Assembly (NCBI GenBank): GCA_945890735.1
Contig: CAMDCZ010000001.1
Location: 62,001 to 126,000 of the forward strand
Direction of reading: 5' to 3'
Length of the DNA: 64,000 bases
Source of the DNA: Bordetella parapertussis
GTDB taxonomy: Bacteria; Pseudomonadota; Gammaproteobacteria; Burkholderiales; Burkholderiaceae_C
Of the stretch, positions 33,026 through 42,700 are shown piece after piece. Position 1 is the stretch's first letter; each line of letters starts with the position of its first letter. A model generated the notes under the pieces. That model searched no databases, was not told the origin of the DNA, and saw only the letters and a program-made list of their open reading frames with translations. The position numbers and the translations under genes were made by a program.

Positions 33026-34006
33026 ATGAAAGCTTGGCTGTGTGAAAACCCGATCGGGGTGGATGCCCTGGCGTGGAAGGAGTTACCCATGCCCTCTCCC
33101 GGTTCGGCAGAGGTCTTGGTTCGAATTCAGGCGGCAAGCTTGAATTTTCCTGACCTGCTGATTGTGCAGAACAAATACCAAATGAAGCCACCGTTGCCTT
33201 TTGTGCCGGGCTCTGAGTATGCAGGGGTGATTGAGGCGATTGGCAGTGACGTCAAGCATTTGCATGTGGGACAGCGCGTTGCATGCCTGTCTGGTACGGG
33301 GGGCTTTGCAACGCACACGTTAGCGCCTGCCCAACTGTGCCTGCCGTTGACCCCCAGTTTTTCTGCCGTTGATGCCGCAGCATTCATCATGATTTATGCC
33401 ACCTCTTACCATGCCTTGGTTGATCGAGGCGACCTGAAAGCAGGAGAGACAGTTTTGATCTTGGGCGCAGCGGGTGGGGTTGGTACGGCTGCAATCCAAA
33501 TTGCAAAAGCCATGGGGGCCAAAGTCATCGCGGCAGCGTCCAATGCTGAAAAATGCGCCTTGTGTCAAAAGCTCGGGGCGGATGAGGTCATCAATTACAG
33601 TGAACCCAATTTTCGCGAGCAAATTAAATCGATCACTGGTGGCAAAGGACCGGATGTCATCTATGACCCCGTGGGCGGTGATTTTTCTGAACAAGCGTTC
33701 CGCTCGATTGCCTGGCGCGGTAGGTATTTGGTAGTGGGTTTTGCAGCAGGTCACATCCCATCCATCCCCTTGAATTTGGCTTTGCTCAAGGGCGCCTCGA
33801 TTGTGGGTGTCTTTTGGGGTGACTTCGCCAAAAGAGAACCCAACAACAATGCAAACATGATGACCACTTTGATGCAATGGTACGAAGACAAGAAGATTGC
33901 ACCCGTCATTGATCAAACGATGCCCATGGGGCAATTGAAGCAAGCCTATGAGCGCATGAATGCCAGATTGGTTCAGGGTAAGTTGATCATGATCAACCCT
34001 GACTAA
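33026..34006 (+). CDS. NADPH:quinone oxidoreductase-family protein (zinc-free MDR)
   Basis: 326-residue medium-chain dehydrogenase/reductase. The GroES-like N-terminal domain (about 1-120) is followed by a Rossmann domain with the NADPH motif LGAAGGVGTAAIQIAKAMGA. The zinc-ligand cysteines of alcohol dehydrogenases are missing, as expected for quinone/enone reductases. GAGGAAA precedes the ATG. The physiological substrate cannot be read from the sequence; related proteins reduce quinones or acyl-CoA enones. Confidence 0.88.
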   Translation: MKAWLCENPIGVDALAWKELPMPSPGSAEVLVRIQAASLNFPDLLIVQNKYQMKPPLPFVPGSEYAGVIEAIGSDVKHLHVGQRVACLSGTGGFATHTLAPAQLCLPLTPSFSAVDAAAFIMIYATSYHALVDRGDLKAGETVLILGAAGGVGTAAIQIAKAMGAKVIAAASNAEKCALCQKLGADEVINYSEPNFREQIKSITGGKGPDVIYDPVGGDFSEQAFRSIAWRGRYLVVGFAAGHIPSIPLNLALLKGASIVGVFWGDFAKREPNNNANMMTTLMQWYEDKKIAPVIDQTMPMGQLKQAYERMNARLVQGKLIMINPD

Positions 34007-34104
34007 AAATGACCAATTAAACAATGGCAAAATTACCCACATCCATGCCTGTTTCAGGTCAATTCAATCCAATACCAGGTTTTTCTCAACTCAAAGGGTA
34101 CTAA

Positions 34105-34698
34105 ATGACTCAAATACTTCAGTCTCTTCTTAAAACTGTGATTGCGGGTGTGGTCCTGCTGATCATTATTTTGCTTGTCCATACGTCGATATCAGGAAAT
34201 GCCATTCCTTTTGGGCATGCTTGGGGTACGTTCGTGATGCGCTGGCTTCATGTCGCTTCAGGTGTCATGTGGATTGGTTTGCTCTGGTATTTCAATTTCG
34301 TGCAGATTCCCTCCATGCCCAGCATCCCAGATGAACAAAAACCTGCCATCAGCAAAGTCATCGCGCCGGCCGCTCTTTTTTGGTTCCGTTACGCTGCACT
34401 GGCCACGGTCATCACCGGATTGCTCGTCGCTTGGATGCAGGGCTACCTGATGCTGGCCCTGACTTTGCAGCCCGGTGTGGTGGCCATTGGATTGGGGATG
34501 TGGATCGCTTTGATCATGGCATTTAATGTATGGTTCATCATTTGGCCTAACCAAAAGAAAGCATTGGGCTTGGTGACAGTTGAAGCCCCTGAAAAGGCAA
34601 AGGCAGCCAAAACCGCCATGCTCACCTCGCGTATCAACACCATGCTGTCCATCTCAATGCTTTACATGATGGTGGCTCAACAAAATGCAGGTCTGTAA
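34105..34698 (+). CDS. Short PuuD-like membrane protein (urate oxidase N-terminal domain only)
   Basis: 197 residues with about five hydrophobic segments, containing GTFVMRWLHVASGVMWIGLLWYFNFVQ in the middle of the first half. This matches the membrane domain of PuuD urate hydroxylase. Full PuuD adds a C-terminal cytochrome c domain, but no CxxCH motif is present here, and no purine genes are adjacent. The protein is therefore either a short family with another role or half of a two-protein enzyme. A strong terminator follows. Confidence 0.75.
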   Translation: MTQILQSLLKTVIAGVVLLIIILLVHTSISGNAIPFGHAWGTFVMRWLHVASGVMWIGLLWYFNFVQIPSMPSIPDEQKPAISKVIAPAALFWFRYAALATVITGLLVAWMQGYLMLALTLQPGVVAIGLGMWIALIMAFNVWFIIWPNQKKALGLVTVEAPEKAKAAKTAMLTSRINTMLSISMLYMMVAQQNAGL

Positions 34699-34723
34699 CC
34701 AACACACAGATTGAATTCACGCC

Positions 34724-34760
34724 AAAGAGCTGCTTGAGATACCAAGCAGCTCTTTTTTTT
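34724..34760 (+). terminator. Terminator after the PuuD-like gene
   Basis: AGAGCTGCTTG (34726-34736) and CAAGCAGCTCT (34743-34753) form an 11-pair stem with a six-base loop and run into a long T-tract to 34760. It lies between two convergent genes. Confidence 0.92.
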
Positions 34761-34770
34761 GAGGGGGTCA

Positions 34771-35328
34771 TTACATCAGAGAGAAATACAAAGACTTGAC
34801 GACCATCGAAAGTATCTGCAGTGACATGATGGCTGCCAAAGTACTCAAATCGACACCCCCGATCAATGGGATGAATTTTCGAAACGGTGTTAACAATGGG
34901 TCACACAGCTTGGCAGTCAGGTCAAAGATATGAGAATTTGGTTGGAACAAACTCAATAAGGCATAAACAATGATCAAGCCAATCATGCCGCTGATGGCAA
35001 GTAAAAGGATTTGAAACCCGGCATCCATGGCGATGCGGCTGATATCCATGTCAAAAAGACCTGAAAAGAATGGCACCACAGCCACCAGCGATGCCTTGAG
35101 CAAAAATGCAGGCAACAAACTGGAGAAGTCCACTTTCCTCAAGCGAGGCATATAACGACGCAAGGGCAAAACAGCCCAATCGGTTAAACCATACAAAGCT
35201 TGGCTAAGAGACGCGTAGCCCAAACGCAAATTGACTTGGGTAAGGAATACGTAAAACCTCAGCAGAAATAAAAAAACCCATAAATCGATCAGGGTCTGCA
35301 GGACAAAAAGACCGATTGGGGCAAGCAT
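34771..35328 (-). CDS. YggT-family membrane protein
   Basis: 185 residues made of two repeated YggT units, each with two transmembrane helices (about 7-30, 70-95, 105-130 and 160-180) and the short motif LPLRRYMPR or LTPFRKFIP after the first helix of each unit. Relatives affect osmotic tolerance or thylakoid organisation; no biochemical role is agreed. It starts three bases after the aminotransferase gene and probably shares its message. Confidence 0.9.
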   Translation of the reverse strand: MLAPIGLFVLQTLIDLWVFLFLLRFYVFLTQVNLRLGYASLSQALYGLTDWAVLPLRRYMPRLRKVDFSSLLPAFLLKASLVAVVPFFSGLFDMDISRIAMDAGFQILLLAISGMIGLIIVYALLSLFQPNSHIFDLTAKLCDPLLTPFRKFIPLIGGVDLSTLAAIMSLQILSMVVKSLYFSLM

Positions 35329-35331
35329 GCC

Positions 35332-36486
35332 TTAAGCAGCCACAGGCACATTTTCAACAAATCCAAGTTTGTCTAAAGCGAGCGAAATGTGCTCCACACT
35401 GCGTTCAATGTTGTGCAGTTTTTCCAAGCCAAAAAGACCAATTCTGAATGTCATGAAATCAGCCGGCTCATCACATTGCAAAGGGACGCCAGCGGCTGTT
35501 TGCAAACCCAAGGCCAAGAATTTTTTGCTGTTTTGGATGTCGGGATCTTTTGTATAGCTCACCACCACGCCGGGCGCCTTGAAACCTTCAGCGGCCACAC
35601 TTCGAATGGATCGGGCTTCAAGCAGGTGACGCACCTGCGCACCCAGCTCAATTTGCTCTTGACGGACCTTTTCAAAACCATAGGCCTTTGTTTCCTGCAT
35701 GACTTCACGCAATCTTGTGAGGGCATCAGTGGGCATGGTTGTATGGTAAGAGTGCGAGCCATTTTCGTAGCTCTCCATGATTTGCATCCACTTTTTCAAA
35801 TCGCAAGCAAAACTGCTGCTTTGCGTTTTGTCAATGGCGTGACGTGCACGCTCGCTTAACATGACCATGGCGCAGCATGGAGACCCACTCCAACCTTTTT
35901 GGGGCGCGCTGACCAAGATATCCACACCTGTTGCTCGCATGTCAACCCACATGGCACCCGAAGCGATGCAATCCAAGACAAATAAACCGCCGACAGAATG
36001 CACAGCGTCAGCAACTTGCTTCAGATAGTTGTCGGGCAAAATCATTCCACACGATGTTTCCACATGGGGGGCAAAAACAACGGCTGGTTTTTCTTGTTTG
36101 ATACGCTGCACGACCTCTTCGATCGGACATGGAATCCACGGCGATTGATGGTCATTGGAAACAGGCCGAGCCTTCAAAATGATGGTTTCCGAAGGAATTC
36201 GACCCATCTCAAAGATTTGGGTCCAGCGATAACTGAACCAACCATTGCGAAGCACCATGACTTTTTGATCACTGGCAAATTGACGTGCGACGGCCTCCAT
36301 TCCAAAGGTTCCGCTCCCGGGAACCAAGACGGAGGTGTGAGACTGGTAAACCTCTTTGAGAATGCTTGAAATGTCACACATCACGCCTTGAAAGCGTTTG
36401 GACATGTGATTGAGTGCTCGGTCTGTGTAAACCACAGAGAATTCGAGCAAGCCATCTGGATCAATTTGAGGAATAAGACCAGGCAT
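35332..36486 (-). CDS. Class V aminotransferase (alanine/serine-glyoxylate type)
   Basis: 384-residue PLP enzyme. The lysine that binds PLP lies in VSAPQKGWSGSPCCAM, and VPGSGTFGMEAVAR together with FVLDCIASGA match the alanine-glyoxylate / serine-pyruvate group. A role in glyoxylate or serine metabolism is plausible given isocitrate lyase in the same genome, but the substrate is not determined. ATG 36486 is preferred (GGAG eight bases before); a TTG just upstream is possible. It starts only 26 bases from the end of tRNA-His. Confidence 0.85.
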   Translation of the reverse strand: MPGLIPQIDPDGLLEFSVVYTDRALNHMSKRFQGVMCDISSILKEVYQSHTSVLVPGSGTFGMEAVARQFASDQKVMVLRNGWFSYRWTQIFEMGRIPSETIILKARPVSNDHQSPWIPCPIEEVVQRIKQEKPAVVFAPHVETSCGMILPDNYLKQVADAVHSVGGLFVLDCIASGAMWVDMRATGVDILVSAPQKGWSGSPCCAMVMLSERARHAIDKTQSSSFACDLKKWMQIMESYENGSHSYHTTMPTDALTRLREVMQETKAYGFEKVRQEQIELGAQVRHLLEARSIRSVAAEGFKAPGVVVSYTKDPDIQNSKKFLALGLQTAAGVPLQCDEPADFMTFRIGLFGLEKLHNIERSVEHISLALDKLGFVENVPVAA

Positions 36487-36511
36487 CAATGGCTCCAGTG
36501 AGCAAAAAAAA

Positions 36512-36588
36512 TGGGGTGGCTGATGGGGCTCGAACCCACGACAACAGGAATCACAATCCTGGACTCTACCAACTGAGCTACAGCCACC
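36512..36588 (-). tRNA. tRNA-His (GTG anticodon)
   Basis: The 77-base minus-strand gene folds fully. The acceptor stem GTGGCTG/CAGCCAC carries the extra G-1 (36588) opposite C73, the tRNA-His identity element. The D-arm has AGCTCAGTTGGTAGAG, the anticodon loop is TTGTGAT with GTG, and the T-arm has GGTTCGAGCC. The 3' CCA is encoded (36512-36514). Confidence 0.97.
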
Positions 36589-36632
36589 GTAGGTCTATGA
36601 TTATAGCGACAAGTACTCTGAAAAGCATGCCC

Positions 36633-38546
36633 CTATTTCACCGGGCGGTTATCTGCGGGAGGTGGGACTTTCATGCTCACTTTCAATCGGTCCTTGAGCA
36701 GCGTGAAGTACGCTAAATTTTCAGCAGTGGCCCATGATTTCGTGAATCGTTCCAAGGTTTCAGGGCGAAGTTTTTTGTCATCCAGGGGCAAAATCTTTGT
36801 CACTTTGACAATACCGTAGCCCCTGGCTCCCAGGTCCACACCGCCTACAAAAGGCAGTTTTTGTGCATCAGCTCGCATGGCAAGGTCAACCAAATTGCCG
36901 GGCAATTGCTGACTTTGCTCTCTGGAAATAACCACTGGAACTTGCCATTCTCCCGATTCGGGTTTGTCAGCCCATAGCTTCAATTTGGCTTGACCATCGG
37001 CTTTAGCCAAGTCCAAAGATTTTTCAGCGAGCAACGACTGAACCACCATCGACTTGACATCATTCAATGGAATCAGAACGGGTGGACGGTGGGAAACAAT
37101 GCGGGCTGCAGTGAGTTGGTTAGGGGCTGTTTCCACAGCCTCTGTGTTGCGCTTTTGGTTGATACTTTCAGCGGAAAAAATGGCTTTGAGTAAATTAGGA
37201 TGGGCCCAAGGGATTTGAGCCACATCTTTAGCCTCTTTGGACACACCTTGCGCAGTTTGAATATCCAGTTTCAGTTTGAGTGCCACCGGCTTCAAACTGT
37301 CGGATTGCTCGTAAACTAAATTTGAGAATTGCTCAGCCAATTCAGCGTATTTCTTCTTGGCCAAATCCTTTTTAAGCTCAGCCTCCAACTGTGGCCGCAT
37401 CTTTTGGAAATCTTGCCCAACGCCGGACTTGATATCGGTCAGCAAAATGATGTGGAATCCAAACTCTGTTTCAACCAAACCACTGAGCGCTCCCTTTTGC
37501 AGCGCAAACACGGCATCTTCAAAGGGCTTCACCATCGAACCCCTGGCAAAGAAATCCAAATCACCGCCCTTGCCGGCCGAACCAGAATCATCTGAGTTTT
37601 CTTTGGCGAGCTGTGCGAATTGTTGCGGCTTATTCTTCAGGATTTCCAAGAGGTTTGAGGCTTTTTCTTTTGCTTTCAATCGATCGGCAGTAGACATGTC
37701 CTTGCCAGCATTGACCAAAATATGACTGGCGCGTCGCTCCTCTTTAGAAGCGAGTGCGGCTTGGTTTTGATCGAAATAAGTTTTCAAATCAGATTCACTG
37801 ACGTTGATGCCTTGCTCAACAACATCCAAGTTCAATACAACGAATTCAATATCCGCTGTTTCAATGGATTTGTACCTTTGCTTGTGCTTTTCGTAATATG
37901 CAGCCAGTTCTTCGTCGCTCGGTTTGGCTTGCCCCATGTAATCAGAGGCAGAGAAAATGGCAACCTGCACTTCACGCTGTTGCATGAACGCATTCATAGC
38001 TGCTTCAACCTGCGATGGAAAGGTGATGCTGCTTTGGGTGACACCATTGACAACCTGACGGACGGCCAAGTCGTTGCGGATTCGCGCTTCAAAAATATCG
38101 GGCGTCATGCCCTGCGCTGACAAAAGTTGTTTGTATCCCTCAATATCCAAACTGCCGTCGGCTCGTTTGAGTGAAGCAAGCGCCTCCATCTCAGAGATGG
38201 TCAATGCAAGTTTTTGATCTGAAGCCACCAAATGCAATTGCTTGGCGCTTGCCTCCAATACCTTTGATTGGACCAAGCGTTCTAGAACTCCAAATTTCAT
38301 TGCCGGTGTGTCAAACATGGACACATCAATGCCTGGCATGGAAGCGCGCATGCGCTCGACTTCGTTCTTGTGAGACTGCTCCCACTCTTCCTTAGAGATA
38401 TTCAAGCCATCTACAACAGCAACAGTTTCACCGCCTTCATTAAACCGCTTGTAACCATCTAAACCAAACAAAACAAAAGACGGAACAATCAGAATGATCA
38501 GCAAAATTTGCATGACCGTTTTGTGCGTACGAATGAAATCAAACAT
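36633..38546 (-). CDS. ppiD: Periplasmic folding chaperone / peptidyl-prolyl isomerase PpiD
   Basis: 637 residues. A single N-terminal membrane anchor (about 12-30) holds the protein at the periplasmic face near the Sec translocon. A SurA-like N-terminal chaperone region (about 35-240) is followed by a parvulin domain (about 265-365, with ASHILV and FGFHIILL) and a second degenerate region. It assists folding of exported proteins. It is flanked by tRNA-His and tRNA-Val, with hupB just beyond, a usual Burkholderiales arrangement. Confidence 0.93.
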   Translation of the reverse strand: MFDFIRTHKTVMQILLIILIVPSFVLFGLDGYKRFNEGGETVAVVDGLNISKEEWEQSHKNEVERMRASMPGIDVSMFDTPAMKFGVLERLVQSKVLEASAKQLHLVASDQKLALTISEMEALASLKRADGSLDIEGYKQLLSAQGMTPDIFEARIRNDLAVRQVVNGVTQSSITFPSQVEAAMNAFMQQREVQVAIFSASDYMGQAKPSDEELAAYYEKHKQRYKSIETADIEFVVLNLDVVEQGINVSESDLKTYFDQNQAALASKEERRASHILVNAGKDMSTADRLKAKEKASNLLEILKNKPQQFAQLAKENSDDSGSAGKGGDLDFFARGSMVKPFEDAVFALQKGALSGLVETEFGFHIILLTDIKSGVGQDFQKMRPQLEAELKKDLAKKKYAELAEQFSNLVYEQSDSLKPVALKLKLDIQTAQGVSKEAKDVAQIPWAHPNLLKAIFSAESINQKRNTEAVETAPNQLTAARIVSHRPPVLIPLNDVKSMVVQSLLAEKSLDLAKADGQAKLKLWADKPESGEWQVPVVISREQSQQLPGNLVDLAMRADAQKLPFVGGVDLGARGYGIVKVTKILPLDDKKLRPETLERFTKSWATAENLAYFTLLKDRLKVSMKVPPPADNRPVK

Positions 38547-38566
38547 GGCTTAACTCGCTGAAATAG

Positions 38567-38588
38567 AAAAGGCGAACTGAGTTCGCCT
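38567..38588 (-). terminator. Weak terminator after tRNA-Val
   Basis: Minus-strand AGGCGAA and TTCGCCT pair around five bases and are followed by only four T residues. It lies nine bases downstream of the tRNA-Val 3' end and 21 bases before the ppiD start, so ppiD may depend on read-through. Confidence 0.55.
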
Positions 38589-38596
38589 GAGACTGG

Positions 38597-38672
38597 TGGT
38601 GGGTGCTGACGGGCTCGAACCGCCGACCTACGCCTTGTAAGGGCGCCGCTCTACCAACTGAGCTAAGCACCC
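38597..38672 (-). tRNA. tRNA-Val (TAC anticodon)
   Basis: The 76-base minus-strand gene folds fully. The acceptor stem is GGGTGCT/AGCACCC, the D-arm AGCTCAGTTGGTAGAGC, the anticodon loop CTTACAA with TAC, and the T-arm GGTTCGAGCC; the 3' CCA is encoded (38597-38599). It lies 15 bp after hupB. Confidence 0.97.
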
Positions 38673-38687
38673 CACCTTAACCGAAGC

Positions 38688-38960
38688 TCAATTCAAAGCA
38701 TCTTTCAACGCTTTTCCTGGACGAAACTTAGGCACCTTAGCAGCTTTGATCTTGATGGCTGCGCCAGTGGCTGGGTTGCGGCCGTTACGTGCAGCGCGTT
38801 TAGTCACTTCGAAAGTGCCGAAACCCACGAGGGAGACTGAGCCGCCCTTTTTCAAAGTGGCTTTGACTGCATCAATGGTGGATTCCAAAGCGCGAGTAGC
38901 AGCTGCTTTGGAAATATCAGCATGTGCAGCGATGTGTTCGATCAGTTCAGTTTTGTTCAC
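38688..38960 (-). CDS. hupB: DNA-binding protein HU
   Basis: 90-residue nucleoid protein with the HU signature GFGTFEVTKRAARNGRNPATG and the lysine-rich C-terminus ending KALKDALN. It starts at GTG 38960 with AGGGGA upstream. A promoter of the TTGTGC - 16 bases - TATCTG type is visible in the A/T-rich leader. In many relatives lon precedes hupB; here the upstream neighbour is pgsA. It is the third DNA-architectural protein in the window after IhfA and the SWIB fusion. Confidence 0.96.
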   Translation of the reverse strand: MNKTELIEHIAAHADISKAAATRALESTIDAVKATLKKGGSVSLVGFGTFEVTKRAARNGRNPATGAAIKIKAAKVPKFRPGKALKDALN

Positions 38961-39160
38961 AAAGATCCCCTTGACATCAGGTGTGATTTGTTAAGTTATG
39001 GAAGGCAAATTTTTTTGCAGATAAAAATTGATCTGAGATGCACAAGGTTGAAATCACGCTTGAAAAAATCGTAAACCTCAACGGTTGGCAACTCTAGACA
39101 AAGTCTCATTCGCGGGCACCATTCTAGTAGGTTTTGACGACCTCAAGATCCACATCGCAG

Positions 39161-39727
39161 CTATTTGATGTTTGCACGTATGTGTGGAATGGCTTTTTGC
39201 AAATAGTAAACCATCGACCAAACAGTGAGGATGGCTGCCATCCAAATCAATATTTGCCCCCACCATCCAGAATCAAAAAAACCCAGTACGGATCCGTCAT
39301 AAAGTAAAAACGGGATTGAGACCATTTGCACGGTGGTTTTGACTTTTCCGATCATGTGAACAGCAACACTCTTGTAGGCGCCAATCTGCGCCATCCATTC
39401 ACGCAGGGAAGAAATCGCAATTTCACGCCCAATGATCAGCAACGCCACGATAACGTCAACCCTACCCAGGTCAACCAACACCAGAAGGCAAGCGCAGACC
39501 AAGAACTTATCAGCCACTGGATCAAGGAAAGCACCAAATGCAGAAGTTTGGTTGAGTTTGCGTGCCAAATAGCCATCGAGCCAATCAGTCAGGGCAAACA
39601 CGATGAACATGAGGGTGGCGATCAGATTTCGGGTGGCCATGTCAATGGGCCACTGGTAAACCCATACCAACAAGGGAATCGCAATGATTCGAGTCCAAGT
39701 CATGAGGGTGGGTATATTGAAAAACAT
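39161..39727 (-). CDS. pgsA: CDP-diacylglycerol-glycerol-3-phosphate 3-phosphatidyltransferase
   Basis: 188-residue membrane enzyme making phosphatidylglycerol phosphate. The CDP-alcohol phosphotransferase motif is complete (DWLDGYLAR, then GAFLDPVADK). About five hydrophobic helices are seen. The start is the ATG at 39727 (MFFNIPTLMTWTRI); an open frame extends a further 30 codons into dnaE, but its residues are not family-like. It starts five bases after the dnaE stop, so the two are probably co-transcribed. Confidence 0.93.
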   Translation of the reverse strand: MFFNIPTLMTWTRIIAIPLLVWVYQWPIDMATRNLIATLMFIVFALTDWLDGYLARKLNQTSAFGAFLDPVADKFLVCACLLVLVDLGRVDVIVALLIIGREIAISSLREWMAQIGAYKSVAVHMIGKVKTTVQMVSIPFLLYDGSVLGFFDSGWWGQILIWMAAILTVWSMVYYLQKAIPHIRANIK

Positions 39728-39731
39728 ATGT

Positions 39732-42700
39732 CTAATCGTAGACGATCTGGCTTGAACACGTGGGCTGATCAAAAGACAGCCATTGCAAAGCTGCATCAGA
39801 AGGATAAAAACACGCATCTATGCCAAGCTGTAATTCAACCGCATAGGTCGGTCGTTGAATTGCAAGTCGTATGGGCAATCCCGATGGCATCGCTTCCGGA
39901 GAATGGTGGTCGGTCTTGGCTGGAAAGCGGTCAATGAGAACCGAAAAATCAGGCACGTCGTCGCGAGACAAAACCCTCAGGTATTTACCAAACCGACAAC
40001 GCGCGCTGAACAGGTCCAAGGCCTCAAGCAATTGAATGCGTAGCGAACCATTTCTTCTGTCAAGCTGAACCCGAACCAACGCGATGACCAATTGGTCTTC
40101 TTTGATCAGATGTCGGTGTTTGACAAAGACTGATTCATCCGCACTCACCTCCAAAGCTGCACTCATGTCATCCAACACAAACACATTCAATTTTCCCCTG
40201 GCGGTGTTGATGCTTCTCTCGCCGCGAATCACCCCAGCCACCCATTGCGGCTCTCGACTCTCATTCAAATCCGATAGTCTCGTCTTCAAAAAACACCGGA
40301 TCTCGGCCTGCGACTCTTCAAAAAGATGACCTGAGAGATGAAAACCAAGTGCCGACTTTTCGTTGGTTAATTTTTCTCTGATGCCCCAGGGTTCTGATGC
40401 GCTCAAAGGTGGCTCCTGCATCATGGAGCCATGCGCTTCGCCTGCATCAAATAAACCTACCTGATGAACATGGGTATCGAGCGATTGAGCATATTCAAAT
40501 GCAGTCGATACAGAAGCCAAAATTTCAGCTCGGTTTGAATGGAGTTTGTCAAACGCACCAGCCCTGATCAAGGCTTCAACGGTTCGTTTGTTCACCCGGG
40601 ACCGGTCTATGCGCGAACAAAAATTCATGAAGCTGCTGAATTCACCGCCATCGGCGCGCTCATGGGAGATCGCATCAATTGCCAACTGACCCGTTCCTTT
40701 GACAGCGCCTAGTCCGTAGCGAATGATGGAGCTGGATACAGGCACAAAGGCATATTGACCCAGGTTGATATCGGGCTGCTCAAATTCCATTCCCATGCTG
40801 ATCGCATCATCAAACAGAATTTTCAACTTGTCTGTGTCGTCCATCTCCACAGTCATGTTGGCGCAGAAAAATTCAGCAGTGAAGTGCACTTTGATCCAAG
40901 CCGTGTGATAGGCCAACAAAGAATAAGCTGCAGCATGCGATTTGTTGAATCCGTAACCAGCAAATTCTTCCATCAAGTCGAAAATGGCGTCGGCTTGTTG
41001 GGTTGAAATCTGGTTTTTAGCCGCGCCTTCTCTGAATATCGAGCGATGAAGCGCCATTTCTTCGGGCTTCTTTTTGCCCATGGCTCGGCGAAGCAAATCG
41101 GCACCACCAAGTGAATAACCACCTAGCACTTGCGCAGTCTGCATCACTTGCTCTTGGTAGACCATGATGCCGTAGGTTTCCGCCAAAATAGGTTCAGCCA
41201 AGGGGTGGGGATACTTCACTTCCTCCCTGCCATGCTTGCGCGCGACAAAACTGGGAATCAGGCTCATGGGGCCGGGCCTGAACAATGCATTCAACACAAT
41301 CAAGTCTTCTAAACGGGTTGGCTTGGCATCTTTGAGCATGGCTTGCATGCCTCGGCTTTCAAATTGAAAAACCGCCTCGGTCTTGCCTTCAGCGAACAGG
41401 TGATAGGTGGGTGCATCGTCCAATTGAATGAGTTCATAAGCGAAATGGGCTTGACTTGGATGTCGCTCAACAATCAGTTTTTTGGCCATTTCCAAAATCG
41501 TGAGGGTGGCCAACCCCAAAAAGTCAAACTTCACCAGACCAATCGCTTCAACATCATCCTTGTCAAACTGACTCACCGCCGAGGGGCTGCCGGGCTGTTG
41601 ATAAAGGGGGCAAAAGTCAGTTAATTTGCCGGGAGCAATCAAGACGCCACCTGCATGCATGCCAACGTTGCGAGTCAAGCCCTCGAGTTTTTGTGCCAAC
41701 TGAAGCAAAATCTTGACTTCATCTTCTGTTTCCAATCTGTGTGCCAACACAGGCTCTTGTGCAAGCGCGATCTCGATGGTCATGTGCTGACCAGGCTTGT
41801 TGGGTATGAGCTTGGACAAGCCCTCACAAAACGGATAACTCATGTCAAGCGTTCGACCTACATCGCGAATCGCAGCCCTGGCAGCCATGGTTCCAAATGT
41901 CACGATTTGACTGACCGCATTCCGACCGTACTGGTTTTTGACATAGTCAATGACACGGTCACGGTTTGTTTGGCAAAAATCAATGTCAAAGTCGGGCATG
42001 GATACCCGCTCAGGGTTTAAAAACCGCTCAAACAGCAGGTTGTATCTGAGTGGGTCCAGATCTGTGATGTTCAAAGCGTAGGCGACCAATGACCCCGCAC
42101 CCGAACCACGACCAGGCCCAACAGGGCAAGCATTTTTCTTGGCCCAGTTGATGAAGTCACTGACAATCAAAAAATAGCCTGGGAACCCCATGTTCAAAAT
42201 GGTTTGAATTTCAAATTCCAAGCGCTTTTCATAGGGTACACGTTGCCATTCGCGTTCAGCCATGTCTGGATACAAATGAGCCAACCGACTTTCAAGTCCC
42301 TCGAAGGCAACTTTTCTGAAATAAACATCAGTTGCCAAAGCTTTACCATCAACCACTGGCGTGGGAAATGCAGGTAATTGAGGTTTGCCTAAGGTTAAAT
42401 TCAAACTGCAACGTTGGGCGATTGCACGCGTGTTGCTGATCGCACTGGGAATATCTGCAAACAGTGACAGCATTTCAGCTTGACTCTTGAAATACTGTGC
42501 CTTGGTAAATCGTTTGGGTCTTTTAGGGTTGCCCAGTATTTCGCCTTCGGCAATGCAAACCCGCGCCTCGTGCGCTTCAAAGTCTGCTTCAGTGGTGAAC
42601 TGGACAGGGTGTGTTGCAACAACGGGCAGCCCAAGACGCTCGGCAAGCATGACCGCCTCCATCACATGCTGTTCATCGTCAGCTCTGTCTGCACGCTGGA

